From Actinokineospora sp. NBRC 105648 (GTDB taxonomy: Bacteria > Actinomycetota > Actinomycetes > Mycobacteriales > Pseudonocardiaceae): a stretch of 64,000 nucleotides of DNA. Below, piece after piece: positions 47,601 to 52,900 of this stretch. Location of the stretch: assembly GCF_030269645.1 (NCBI RefSeq), contig NZ_BSTR01000010.1, positions 140,670 through 204,669 of the forward strand, given 5' to 3'. The position numbers were made by a program, and so were the translations under genes. How positions within the stretch are numbered: the stretch's first letter is position 1; every line of letters begins with the position of its first letter. Below the pieces are notes generated by a model. The model ran no database searches, was not told where the DNA came from, and saw only the letters and a list, made by a program, of their open reading frames with translations.

Positions 47601-48195
47601 CATCGTGCCCGCAACGCCCACGTCGATCGCCGGCCTCGGGCGCGTACACGCGATCCCGCTCGACGCGAACAACCAGTTCATCACCGCCAAGCCCACCGCG
47701 GGCGTACCCCGCGGCCTGCCGTCGGGCATCGCCGCCGCGCACGCCGCCACGGCCGCCTCCCCAGACCCGGACTGGTCCGCCCACGTCGACGAGGTCGGCC
47801 AAGAGCTCGACGACCTGCGCGAGTCGCTGGGGGAGGAGGCCGCACCCACGTCCAAGGCCCAAGCCGAGGCCCTGGCCCTGCACCTGCGCGACGCCGACAT
47901 CAACCGAATGCGCGCGGCCGCCACCAAGGGCGGCTACATCCCCCTACGCGGCGACGACGGCATCCTCATCCCCGACGGCGACGGCTACCGATTGGTGTCC
48001 GACCACCCCGCCGACCCCGGCTTCATCGCCGAGATCGCCGCCTCGATCCTCTTCCGCCAAATCGTCGCCCTGGTAATCGGCCCAGACGCCGAGGACCCCC
48101 GCACCCTCCGCTTCCCCCCGCGCGGCCGCCCCCTCCCAGTAGACGACGCCAACGAGCCCGACGACACCAACGAACATGCCCCCGACGCCCGTTAA
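29617..48195 (+). CDS. giant (6,192-residue) T7SS polymorphic toxin with three papain-fold glutamine-deamidase (Tox-PL) domains
   Basis: GGAGGGG precedes the ATG. Residues 1-305: WXG100-like helical head and hydrophobic segments (about 108-205), as in CpnT-type toxin N-termini. Residues 309-840: Gly/Pro then Ser/Thr/Gln linker. Three Tox-PL domains follow, each with NCVD Cys, GHAWN His and VDxQ Asp: C864/H939/D954, C3347/H3422/D3437, C5894/H5975/D5990. All three triads look intact. Between them lie two similar stalks, each an Ala/Gln-rich coiled coil (about 985-1440 and 3470-3915) followed by about 1,700 residues of beta-rich sequence. Tails: Ser/Asp/His-rich linker near 5690-5810, acidic C-terminus after 6010. 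Each Tox-PL is preceded by a KRxRxD motif (K817, K3285, K5822). Family members deamidate target glutamines; the target is unknown. Such size is rare even for T7SS toxins. Confidence 0.93.
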   Translation: MALMVPDEVRKLFQVLTGEEWPDANEDKLRALADAWETAANRLSNELAPQLRDSVRIIRASFLGAAEQAFANRMAPYVEGTDNYISIADEQFRALAKFLRDLALEVEYVKIVSILTLISLIIEIAWAIANAFWTGGGSMAWLAARMAIVRWLLKTLLGRLLIKVIQAQVVGIAFQLVIDVVAQLIQFASGSRHEWNPKYTATAAAVGALGGALTLPLAGFGKALAHITTSGLDNWLGKVAKNKVNWHKSIPEHITEIGVESFHEVFTEALYKYLTEGEWEMNPYSASSGAVSGIAGASGSAIGSALAGKGGPGDSQSHTNGTRGGDKPNTTPPNVVDPNGKPTPTPTRGGVDTNGNLGGKGDLGGKDVPGTGPVATGPGTPTRGGVGTPTTNVPGSGPGAGTTPGGTRGNGQGTGGNNPVTGGTNTPGKSGPTDSVGSLPGRQDGAPQVTPHTQTPPSTQTGEQHSPVPQTATGQAGTSQPGSGQPGPAPSNPSQTGPTQPGVSQSGLGQNTPGQSGIGQNGTVPTSSTQPTTGQPGGTQSNPATVGGNQSSTSPATTTQSGTSSSTTTQSSTTPSNSTPSGTTPSGTTQSSTAQSNSNPSGTSQSSTTQSGTSQSSTTSTSQSTTSSAQSSTTTTSGQANNTPSGSSQSTGARGGQSGTLPPSTSQTSLTQSNTGQSTPGQAGGRPTTSTTATTSTTATNSTTASTQVPTTSKPAPVNPTSPTTAAPTKTTTGPTPETATAAATSSAKSAAPKTPTNKLSKAKKSKPATKPTTTSQLSKPPASKSATPTTTVPTTPKPAVKAPATATAQEGFTPNKRPRLDKPAPTPKRGNRNPRLAAAVPGPFSDFTQWLGMINNGRGTVNCVDTAVSFHHTWRGDPTSAGTGRATVGDAGTSTGFAPDYVGEGKVALDEVVERVQRGGHGSDAIVFTTPPGAKDGHAWNIVNHHGVVSHVDAQSGTHSTTAPAAGKVWAITLDPSGAFIGGTTVANQGSTGKQAVGDSFGARPPADAVARAQQAVQDANTAGAQVRASAIGTDLSHRSAAAQAAAAAEALRIAQAAAASTRALANPLVQTLNTVRGQIAGLATRMEGELRAENELQQRRDRLDTAIGNQQGVVDTAANAVTAATTPEAIAAANLDVRAEQDTLDELNTERGQVDTALTTARQTRQATQAQIGGLRTQEQAAHAAARGPYAAAVAAADAARTAERHAQQAAREAQRTGPQVAAIDNAQRTANTAAQQAAAAIPNLGVQAAQEQTLHDTAVATQGMADNAAQTAQDLQGQADTLAGQIETLEQDIATAKVAAKANAAAVAANQSNQTGQAESSTAATQPGSTPDPQVALDAEVTRLEQQLTPLTTQQTQLTGQITAADVNAQRLQQAADRAQQAADDQADVVNNLLTQIDGFRDTAQNAAQTATAAAQTATTAAGAAKKSAGDAKKGAAQGEVERGLTLLGDVPFANRIVIEQLGPTTQLTDSVAQLFNDNTQQVADQAGQAAAQAVQEHLGTIINQGHEITVDTPAGPVRVLLTGHPVRPGDTRTSATVNAAPNSHPDVVKTKRDDEQVPVTVTTSSNLPIRVPFVSLAPIVDAVPFIRPVASAGFTAKRSQGMTSNNSSRPGVRTGDRPWVNTQIQITATRIGVNRPVTSTVDVGMRVPAVVPATPAPAPLPVNGRSNLGTDAVRVPPAMTAAVTTALGDPAHRGAVTSLLGSDQVLQMPDNGQVTKTIGGSQVVVAHNGQPQVSLVGPSNKVDEQRTANTPSSIITKGSDVTAGLGMAAGENTPTLQWFVGLFSDFASQRTGGYSRGNESAVERNSSQPELVYQVDRPVTVTVAGGQPVHGTVTGLVTVPVPLAMELGLPIPQHLANTPANTIPRQVGNQSYQIGTDDIVAVPGKNDILGFVNQGLSQAGQAAVNEKFDTAPKTLTAIYNSLHGGEQVTWAEGNRLHTLEIYAAIRPPASSFPSGQTKTAVQDHATSQRRRTDQVSRNAKVGVGGEVRPTFKDKPSGKPTGGATTSTALPRVVISASWERSNTSAIGTNGRDGRVTAYGGEYRAFEGDLELVVVHREVAMPNWFQRVFMGGKMTLGPRSQDRLVEPSKTDVDNARAGQAVPNTQQLRTQTVNAAVTVSAPTDKFAWSDKQPPASAMTPGIYLGQAPALPGTSAVVDPALFGEFAGVEHVRVTPNSTEGLHIALAKSVEALPQNPAQNQNPAANPGPAVVPPPAVSRRAPWAGGMWPSWGRRDITESNRGTGGPNRQFRYKLSDLTKPGTPAGDVIRQFVSQVGRRGFSVLGLNGEVGGPHKLFQSGRLTDMNGALSATAEYSAPRVVDVRKDGQLQRRQDGDLVVNNGKNRQWGIEGELAMDVLPKRISPFGNRVRLAFGGNKRWGRGKTSELTPGGRQLYSYKGPTVWVALDVRYTYTGDLNIRNNIKTAQTETVPVTVDEPDGVLVQMPARTAAELFTASGLAVPAEITAVLPAAPAAPGNNQSLVKDGTGYVSHGTTTVFKSRLHGADPLAGARARLDELGVTGKWQNDIVERVNELLTSPRGHLSLKDVLSDSGVISVPNNDPLWSDVVDIRVTATPTQNAPAGRGRPNNPITPLVPNGQTTYSYITTTNATQRTGSSAISAGLQNDMVHRTTAPTTTNADGTTTQEPGSTLGMLGALTGVSRQVATSETLPGSKTLKPMRLLTFDKLDRSTHDVTYTLEISRVREPMPMLDVISFGQARGLERNGEVGTPVPVYGSVDLVSPTAAASPPMTTPAVAPTFDVVAQNPLTLDPGHPNAVPQQVLDPDAMWHVESLGSSTAKAIRDAGYAQLGNSPLRAGQNVPRAQMTTAAADTSTYTGKGTTSEYALHSLTTGTALHNGGWSMFTGPSYSVNGVVGAKHTLHDDTFDFQVTARFVPGTFRQVLPGPDAGKADHGRETEDVDVTGSSRTVTWTRGLMGAGQGGGTALHPGDNHTPAPANLATTPVAGLDNGTGVPEAKSNNIFDLTVIAQGGRSYLFDVDAEFYVNATPKHSNSVTASTAVPDTVKVNSTGDVRVRVWEADALRHGLITLADVWTQAGKNPPGGLAISPSPDGAVLHPQHAQPNPVAAANNLAPDHRGRTLHIEAGVSRQHAVDFIAGLGRDVQPHTVVVADGAGFTGQDVLTDVAGRSAVPDVPRVPAVPRPSATPSSSNTRSNPSDPSNSPSSATPSVSKRSPWSPRPRATGSTSTANGKAPNRVITGSGPRPLRLGNPTSFVPAHSSTSQNPTTQGSSTQGLAQIAEESSPANTGKSPATTTDNGPGTFGSRGTKRSRDDVETESTSVDRGDHDPTPNPSSTMDTTALETLVPKGAEFTDFTTWVGLINGSQGQVNCVDTSVSFHDTWRGKPTVAGPKRAGVAEAGERTGYVPEFLGEGKAALDEVVKRVQRAGHGADAIVFTTPPDAKDGHAWNVVNNGGTVSHVDAQSGTWSGVDKPPAAGKVWAIMLDPQGEFIGGDTVDNPGSTGSQAVGDSFGARSPGDAVARATAAIQGAGHHRDTAQQAVTKATQSARGASAQALAAASSNRSAQAAVARTAAIAAPLVHALNVIRDQIQTLVQRFETEVGRENDLQRRHNAGAAAITAQGRVVTGVQGRHDNAPQDQRAALAAELATERERLRLLNVNQAQLTTDLGAARGVRRGTQAQIDLLRPQEARAHEAARGPAAAAAAVAAGAPAAAHAAGAATTSAGQTDQHAQNAQTHRDTAATEAQAAAALMPQLQQAVLDEARLDGLAVNAENLATAAETAVDGLRTRLRAQRDQIGVLRDQLRTAQQAQRTAVRQIQAAQAAQPNQAAPGPIATPHDAQVLNLENQIDTANNQLNLDSQPLGGMQRNATGLRAAADTARGLADTRADQVRALLAQIRGHRDAAATAAGHANADAQSAENTARNAKTSAGLAKTAAVAADVERGLTLLTDVPFTDRVVIDRMGPTTGVEQSVSALFNDQALNVRTTAGQTAANAVRDNLHDIVNRGHEITVETAAGPVQVLLTGTPKRPGDTRKSNAVSGANPDIIKTIRDDGQTPNAVSTSSNLPVRVPLVSLAPVVDAVPFVRPLASVGFTGKKTQGMVSNASSRPGVRTGDRQWVNTEIEITATRIGGVQPPGTSTVDLGLRVPVVRPTGGQAQNLPQNVRRQVNVEATKVPLTDTAQVTAQLGAAHHNEVTDLLASQRVLRMPDNGTVAATIGGQNVVVAHNGQPQATLVGPSSKVDEQRTAHTATASTAKGGDANAAFAFAAGQDTAAYQWFVGLFTDFSSGRTGGYSRGVETAVERNSSQPELVYRVDRPVTVTVAGGAPVNTTVTGLVTVPVSVARELGLQVPDRLSHNHSTPRNAGPQPYQIGTDDIVAVPGAANITAFLNAGLDANGQTAVDEKFGGDTKITSLYNALHGGEQVTWVTGRTLHTLDVHARVVAPNSTYGSGQTKATVQDHVTSVRRRTDQITRTARIGVGGEFRPAFKDAPTEGKAKEEGGATTSTSLPRAVLSATWERNRSSNIGTNGRDGRITASAGEYRAFDGDLELVVVHREVTLPNWFQRIFLGGKMTGGPNSATRLTEPNRTLVDNARNGQPVPAATRGLRTQTVPAAITVSAPLDKLSWSDRAPQPSGLAPAIYVGTAPNLPAAHTIVDPVLFGEFAGVEHVRVTPNTTEGLQIALAKSVTALPAPNPAAHPGPNPARSTRRSPWAGGMWPSWGTRQVTETVRPANAAPHRYQYKLSELTKPGTSPGEVIRQFISQVGMRGFSVFGLNGEVHGPTKLLQPGRVTDMNGLLVGQATYSSPRVVDVRKEGQLQRRQDGDLVVNNTNTRNRGIEGELAFDVLPRRVSPFGNRVRMVFGGNRKGGKTKVNDLTPGGRQLFNYKGPTVWLTMDVRYAYDSGLTIRNNIKTTALDPLAVTVDEPDGILVQLPAQAAADLFTHSNLDVPPEITAVLPPAPAPAPVPAPPGNTQTLLPDPANPNAYVSHGTTTVFKSRLHNANPMQGARGRLNQLGVTGKWQNDVVERIEELLTSPRSHLALKDVLTDVGVISIPNNGPFFSDVVDVRVTAVRTPANSAHPDANPPAPRGTPVVPNSQTTYSYISTTNSTQKNTSYQGSAGLQNDMVHRTNAPKVTEPDGTTKNGPGGKLGMLGLLTGISRQVAKVRTLPGSRLLKPMRLLTFDKLDRSTHPVTYRLDITRVRTPMPSADALTLTAVRHFNRNVPAAPPLDVHGSVDLVAPKANVVAPQTRPAVAPTFDVLPRNPYAPVNGIAPARPRVLAPEAMWHLESLGESTVQAIREVSYAQLSQQPVANGANVNRAAFQNARANRSPFTTRGTTAEYAVHSMTTGTALHNGGWSMFSGDTYSAKEVIGAKHTFFDDLFDFRISADFVPGTFTLLAPVPAGAKVEHGRETEDVTLTGESKTVTWTRGITGAGQGGGTALHPKDALTPGPANVATVPTLGADSGIAVPEANSNAAFDLTVVSQGGRSYLFDVNADFHVDVAPKHSNRSPDWVKRAWKWVTRNTGQAPHTVTVHTNQDVRVRVWEADALRSGLITIADVWTHSRHPIPAPLTVTRSADGAVLSPAGAHAPVPPATPDDRGRTLHVDPNLALADVVDFVANLPRETRPTSYTVPPGAGYTAQDIADGVTARSAAPRIAPTQQLAPILEDVSDIENLPADHPQTFRAKPGPANQPNVVGSPWTTTDHAPPRPTDHTAPRQASTDRSTPQRSSTDRGTPRQSTTDRSAPSSLTPDHAASPSSSSDGTTSPHLSTDHAALPWSSTGHAVPSSSTDHAAGRSSDYVASSSNDHAALSSPATDHVARSLESPSLAPVSPAPAAAGGPRGTKRSRSDFEADSGPVTFPSPPGNRTIQETLAPASTVDIEALTSVVPPGARFVDPSRWVGLVNGNRFAPGRDVNCVDAAVSFHSTFHGEPRVAGIGTLGRPPQGAVSRAAEWSSYAPEFVGSGPTALAEVIDRVGRAGHGADAMVFAFSANGGTGHAWNVVNVGGVVSLVDPQQGTIVPATPTSIAGLGRVHAIPLDANNQFITAKPTAGVPRGLPSGIAAAHAATAASPDPDWSAHVDEVGQELDDLRESLGEEAAPTSKAQAEALALHLRDADINRMRAAATKGGYIPLRGDDGILIPDGDGYRLVSDHPADPGFIAEIAASILFRQIVALVIGPDAEDPRTLRFPPRGRPLPVDDANEPDDTNEHAPDAR
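32149..39050 (+). repeat. segmental repeat, copy A (Tox-PL + coiled coil + beta-rich stalk)
   Basis: This segment matches 39598-46500 in order and largely base by base: for example the GTCAACTGCGTCGACAC active-site stretch at 32200 and 39649, and the beta-rich part starting near 33950 and 41370. The distance between equivalent cysteine codons is 7,449 bp. The first 450 bp have a third, more distant copy at 47225-47690. Confidence 0.85.
39598..46500 (+). repeat. segmental repeat, copy B (Tox-PL + coiled coil + beta-rich stalk)
   Basis: Second copy of the segment at 32149-39050. The coiled-coil part has diverged most. The active-site segment and the beta-rich blocks (for example those encoding FVGLF-DF then GGYSRG, and WAGGMWPSWG) are well kept. 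The pattern fits an old in-frame tandem duplication. Confidence 0.85.
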
Positions 48196-48511
48196 CCCGC
48201 CTCAACGGCACACGGGCCCCCGCCAGCCCTCAACCCGCCCAAACGACGCACCGACGACAACGCCAAGTCGCCCGCGCCCAGTCAGCCGCGACCAGCACCC
48301 GATCCCGCACCCAAGTCGCCCGCCCAGCACCCGACAACGTCACCCGCCCAGCACCGACAACGCGCCCAATGCACGCCCACCCCCACTACGCGTTCGACAG
48401 CCGTTCACTAGGTGCGCGGGGCAACATCCGCGCAGTCCACCGACGGGCGTTCCCAGGGGACTGCATCGGCGTCAGATGTGCGGTCCGCCAGCGGGCATCT
48501 CAGGAGGGGGC

Positions 48512-48670
48512 CTGCGCAGGCACCTGGCGGTGACCGCGCCAGGGGTCTTCGCGGTTCCCGACGCCCGGTCGGGCGCCCGCGTGATGGCGGCGATCGAGGT
48601 GGCGGCGGGCACCGACTTCGCCGATCTGGACCTGCCCCCGTTCCTGGCCGGTCAGGACGACCTCAGCCCC
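48512..48670 (+). pseudogene. remnant of an acyl-CoA synthetase (FadD-like) C-terminal domain
   Basis: One frame reads LRRHLAVTAPGVFAVPDARS then GARVMAAIEVAAG and PPFLAGQDDL. This matches the C-terminal lid of fatty-acyl-CoA synthetases (usual form: LRRHPAV-AVYAVPD-x3-GD-x-VMAALEL, then AFLA-x-QPDL). The homology stops abruptly on both sides, so about 50 residues of a gene of over 500 are left. The likely origin is a deleted or recombined neighbour gene. Confidence 0.6.
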
Positions 48671-49106
48671 CGCCGATGTGCGGCGTGGTCGGTCCGGCCG
48701 GCATGCGGTCCGGCCCGTGCGGGCGCGATCGGTGCGCGAGGTTCTCGATGCGCGACGTGGTCGGTTCGCAGGCGATTGGTGTGCGGCATGGTCGGAGTAA
48801 CCGGTGCGCGCGCTCGGGCGCGACACGATCGGTGCGCGGCGCGACTGGTGTGCGGGGCGCCGGTCTGGTCTGTGTGGGTCGCGGCCCGGTCTGCGCGTGG
48901 GTGCTGGACTCTCTCGGTTCCGAGGCTGGACTTTTCGGCTCTGGATAGGTCGTCGGTGTTGCCTGTGGGTTGTCACTCGAACGAGCTATGTGGACAGGGA
49001 ACTTGCACGTGTGTTCGATTCGTTGCGTGAGAGGAGGTGCGGCGCGGGGAGCTCGGACTTGTCCCTCAGCCCAGGGCCGACACCGCCTTGATCCCTCGCT
49101 CTTGGC

Positions 49107-49196
49107 GAATAGGGCAGCTCCGACGTGGCCGATGTCGAATACGGCAGCCCCGACGTGGCCGATGTCGAATAGGGCAGCTCCGACGTGGCCGAGGTC
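49107..49196. repeat. three tandem 30-bp direct repeats
   Basis: Three head-to-tail units (49107-49136, 49137-49166, 49167-49196) each begin GAATAGGGCAGC, or GAATACGGCAGC in the second, and end in GGCCGATGTC or, in the third, GGCCGAGGTC. Only three to four bases differ across copies. Function unknown. Confidence 0.85.
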
Positions 49197-49597
49197 ACCG
49201 GTCCGGCACCAGCCGTGCCGGACCCGATCCGCGTCGGCGGACCGGCCAGGCCGCACACGACCACCCCGCATGCCTGCCGGGCCGGCCACCCGGCACGCCG
49301 ACCACCACTCACACTCGCTGGGCGAAGACCCATTGCCGACCGGACCAGCGCCCCACTTGCCGACTGGTTCGGCCACCCACCTCCCGACCCGACCGGCGCC
49401 AACGGTGCTGACCAGACCGGGCTCCCGACCGTGCCGACCGATCGGTGCCTGACTCTGCTGACCGGAACTCTGCTGACCGGACCGATGCCCAGCCTTGCCG
49501 ACCGGACCGGCGCCCAGCCTGGCCAGTCCGATCGGTACCTGGCCGTGCTGGCCAGACCGGCACCCAACACTTCCGACCCGACGGGTCTGTGCCCGAT

Positions 49598-49775
49598 CCT
49601 GCCGACCAGACCGGCGCCCAACCCTGCCGACCAGACCGGCGCCCAACCCTGCCGATCGGACCGGCGCCCAACCCTTGCCGACCCGACCGGGCACCCAGCC
49701 CTGCCGATCGGACCGGCGCCCAACCCTCGCGACCCGACCGGGCACCCAACCCTGCCGATGGGACCGGCGCCCAAC
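49598..49775. repeat. seven tandem 25-26-bp repeats
   Basis: Units start at 49598, 49623, 49648, 49673, 49699, 49725 and 49751. Each begins like CCTGCCGA and ends like CCGGCGCCCAAC. Because the period is not a multiple of three the array is unlikely to be coding. Weaker related units extend left to about 49490. Confidence 0.8.
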
Positions 49776-49984
49776 CGCGCCGACCCACCGGCGCCGGGCG
49801 CCCGACACGCCGACCGGGCGGCCACTCGTGTGCCAGCGACCTACCCCCTGCCCGTCCCTGCCCACCCAACACCCCTTCCATGCGCGGATCGCCCTGTGCG
49901 ACTGGGGAAAGAACGCCATCCGATCCTCGGTGAACCATCTGGTGCTCGCCGGCCGTGACAGGGGTGAGTGGAGAGGAGGGCATC

Positions 49985-52900
49985 GTGGACGTCACGGTGG
50001 AGCGGACGGGGCACGCACTGTTGCTGCGCGAGCCCGGCGCGGACGAGCAGGCCGCTGCCTTCGCCGCGGCGTTGGCTCCGGAGCGGCACCGGACCGCCGT
50101 GGTGGTGGCGCCGTCGGCGGCGGCGGCGTTGGCCCGGTTGGACCCGTGGCTGATCGCCGACCTCGACGAGCACGTGTCCACCGGCGTCCGGCTCTTCGAC
50201 CAGGCGGGTACCTCGGTCGGTGAGGTCCCACTGGCCCGCAGGCTGGCCGATCGGCTCGGCGTCGAGGTCGTCGCCCCCGACGGTGAGCTGCTGCCGCTGG
50301 CCGCCGGTCACACGTTCGTGGCGGGCCCGGACGCGGGCTGGGTGTCCCACGGCGGCAAGACCGATCGGCGGCGCACCGGTAGGCGGTTCCCGGAGCCGTG
50401 GTGGCAACCGCACTTGCCCGCTGAGTTGCCTACTGGGGTGCGGGAGATTCCGCTGGGCCTGTGGATCCGGGCCGCGGGCGGGCCCGATCGCGCGGTCGAT
50501 CCGATCCTCGACGCCCTCCCCGACCCCGACCGCCCAACCCTGGTGGCGGGCGCCCCAGGCGAGCCCGCGCCGTCGCCGTTGGCGGTGGCGGCACTGCTCC
50601 GCTCGTTCCCCGCCGACGTCCGCGACGGCGTCGTGCTCACCTGCTACGGCACCGACCTGGCCCAACTCGTCGCCGACGCGCTGGGGAGTACGGTCCGCGC
50701 CCTGCACGGCGTGCCCATCGACCAGGGACTCCCGGTTGACGACGCGTTCACCCCCGGCACTCCCGGCCCGACGTGGCTCGACAGCGAGGGCACACCGCGG
50801 TGGCGGCCGTTCGCGGTGGAGAGCGTCTACCGCCCCGGCCACGCGCCCGTCCTGGACCGGTGGGTCGCGCCGGTCCCGACCATGACCCTGCTCGCCCCCG
50901 CCCGGTACCGCCTGGCACCGGGCTGGTCCCTCGACGTGATCGCCCGCGGCCTGCTCGCCCGCCCCGACGCGCACCCGGTCGAGCCCGCGTGGCTCACCCA
51001 GACCACGGACCACCCCGAGCTCGTCCTGGCCGCCCCGGTCCCCGACACCGTCCACGCGGCGCTGGTGGCCGTCACCGCGGGGTTGCCCTCGGCCACCCGG
51101 GAGCTGCTGCGGATCACCCCGGCGACCCCGTCGGCCGCGGCCTCCGCCGCCAGACTTCGCACCGCCGAACGACTCCCGGCCGCGAGATCGTCCGATGTGG
51201 ACACACCCACCATCGTGCTGACCCGTTCCCAACTGTCCCGCGCCATCGCGGAGCCGCGGAGCACACCCCAGCCGCCCCACGTCCAAGGCGCGACTCCGAC
51301 GGCCAACCCCGTCGGCACGCTCACCGCCGTGGCAGCCTCCAGCGCGGGCGCCACTTTCAGCTCCGCCGCTCCCAACTCCCACGCCATCTCGGCCCACGCC
51401 AACCCCGCCGTCGTTCCCGCGAACGCGGCCGACTCCACCCCCGTCCCCGTGACCGGGGTGGACTTCGACCCGGTCGTCGACTCCCGCGAGTCCTCGGCGC
51501 CCGCAGGCTCCTCCGCGAGCGTGGCGGGCTCCAGCCCGCACGGACTCCCCGTGAACGCCAACCCCGATCGCTTTCCAGCAATCGCGGTCGATGTCAACCC
51601 GACCGGCTTCGTCGTCGGCGGGGATGTCGACCTCGGGCAAGCGAGCACCACCACAGACGCCAGAGTGGCCGCTGGACCCGCTCCCGCCGACTTCCTGGCC
51701 GCGCCCGGTTCAGGTGCCATCCCAAGCTCCCCGGCGGACCTGACCTGGAGCGCCCAGTGGTCTCCGATGGACAACACCCCCGCCGCGCTGCCCAACTCGA
51801 CCAGGCCGGGTGCGCCCACGGCACAGGTCCTCTCGCAGTGGGCGCCCAAGCCCCCGAGTGCTTCCCCCGCAGTTAGCGGACCTACCGTCCGGGGCGCACT
51901 CGGCAGTGCTCCGACGAATGGTGCCGCAGCTACCTCGCCCTGGGCGCCTGCCGTGAAGTCCGCCCCCACCGCTGCCGGTGGTGGCCCGACCGCCGCACCG
52001 TGGCTTCAGGTTGCCGACGCTTCCGCTCCTGTCACAAGGAAAGCCGTGCACGAGAGCGGTGACCCCGGTGGCGGCCAGAACACGCCCAAGGGCAAACGCA
52101 GGCTGAAGCGCGTCCTTGCGGCCGTGCTCCGCCCCGCCCAGCCCACCGAAGAGGCGTCCACCGCCGGATCCCGGGCTAAGCGGGAAGGCGATCCGCGACC
52201 CACGCCATCCGGCCTCACCCCGAACAGCGGCCCGAACGGCACCCCGAACTCGGCACCGGACAGCGCTTCGAACGGCACCCCGAACTGGAGTCCGACCAGC
52301 GCTCCCAACGGTGCTCCGACCCGGGGACCGGAGAGAGCTTCAAACGGGTTCCCGAACTGGGGCCCGGAGAGCGCCTCGAACTGGGGTTCGAACAGCGCCC
52401 AGAACGCTGCGCCAAAACGGAGTCCGGACAGCGCTTCGAATGGTGCCCCGAACTGGGGATCGAACGGCGGGCCGAGCCGGGTGTCGAACGGCACTCCGCA
52501 CGGCCTCCAGAACGGCGCTCCGAACAGTGCGTCGAACGGTATGCCGAACCAGTTGTCGAACGGCGCCGGCGCCTCGAACCACACTCCGAACTGGGTTTCC
52601 AACAGCGGATCGAACGGCCCACTGAACGGCGCGCCCAACTGGGGCTCCCACCCCGCGCCGAACGGTGTCCCGAGTTGGGGTTCGAGTGGCGCTTCCCACG
52701 GTGTCGCCAACGCCGCTCCGAACGGCTGGTCTGCCACCGGTCCGCAGGGCACCCCGCGTCCCTTCCCCTACGCGGCGCAGCCCTCTCCTTCGAACGTGGG
52801 TCAGCACCCGTTGGCCCCCAGCAGGCAGGCGCCGCAATGGGGTGGCTCACAGGGCGGACATCCCGCTGCCTTCGTGCCGCCCGTGCAGGGGCCCGCTGTG

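Larger units (their letters stand above)
48196..49984. other. 1.8-kb region without an intact gene: decayed and repetitive DNA
   Basis: After the giant gene the sequence becomes C-rich and irregular. It contains a remnant of an acyl-CoA synthetase gene (48512-48670), degenerate GGTGCGCG-type stretches (48670-48900), three 30-bp direct repeats (49107-49196) and a run of 25-26-bp repeats (49598-49775). Long open frames exist on both strands but have no ribosome sites, and the 25-bp period breaks any frame. No immunity-type gene is seen. Confidence 0.6.

Noticed and set aside
49598..49775. CRISPR array
   Set aside because: The units are contiguous and without unique spacers, and no cas genes are near.
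48663..49919. 418-codon minus-strand frame in the gap after the toxin gene
   Set aside because: The translation is made of 25-bp-period repeats that shift frame, no ribosome site, no domain; considered non-coding.
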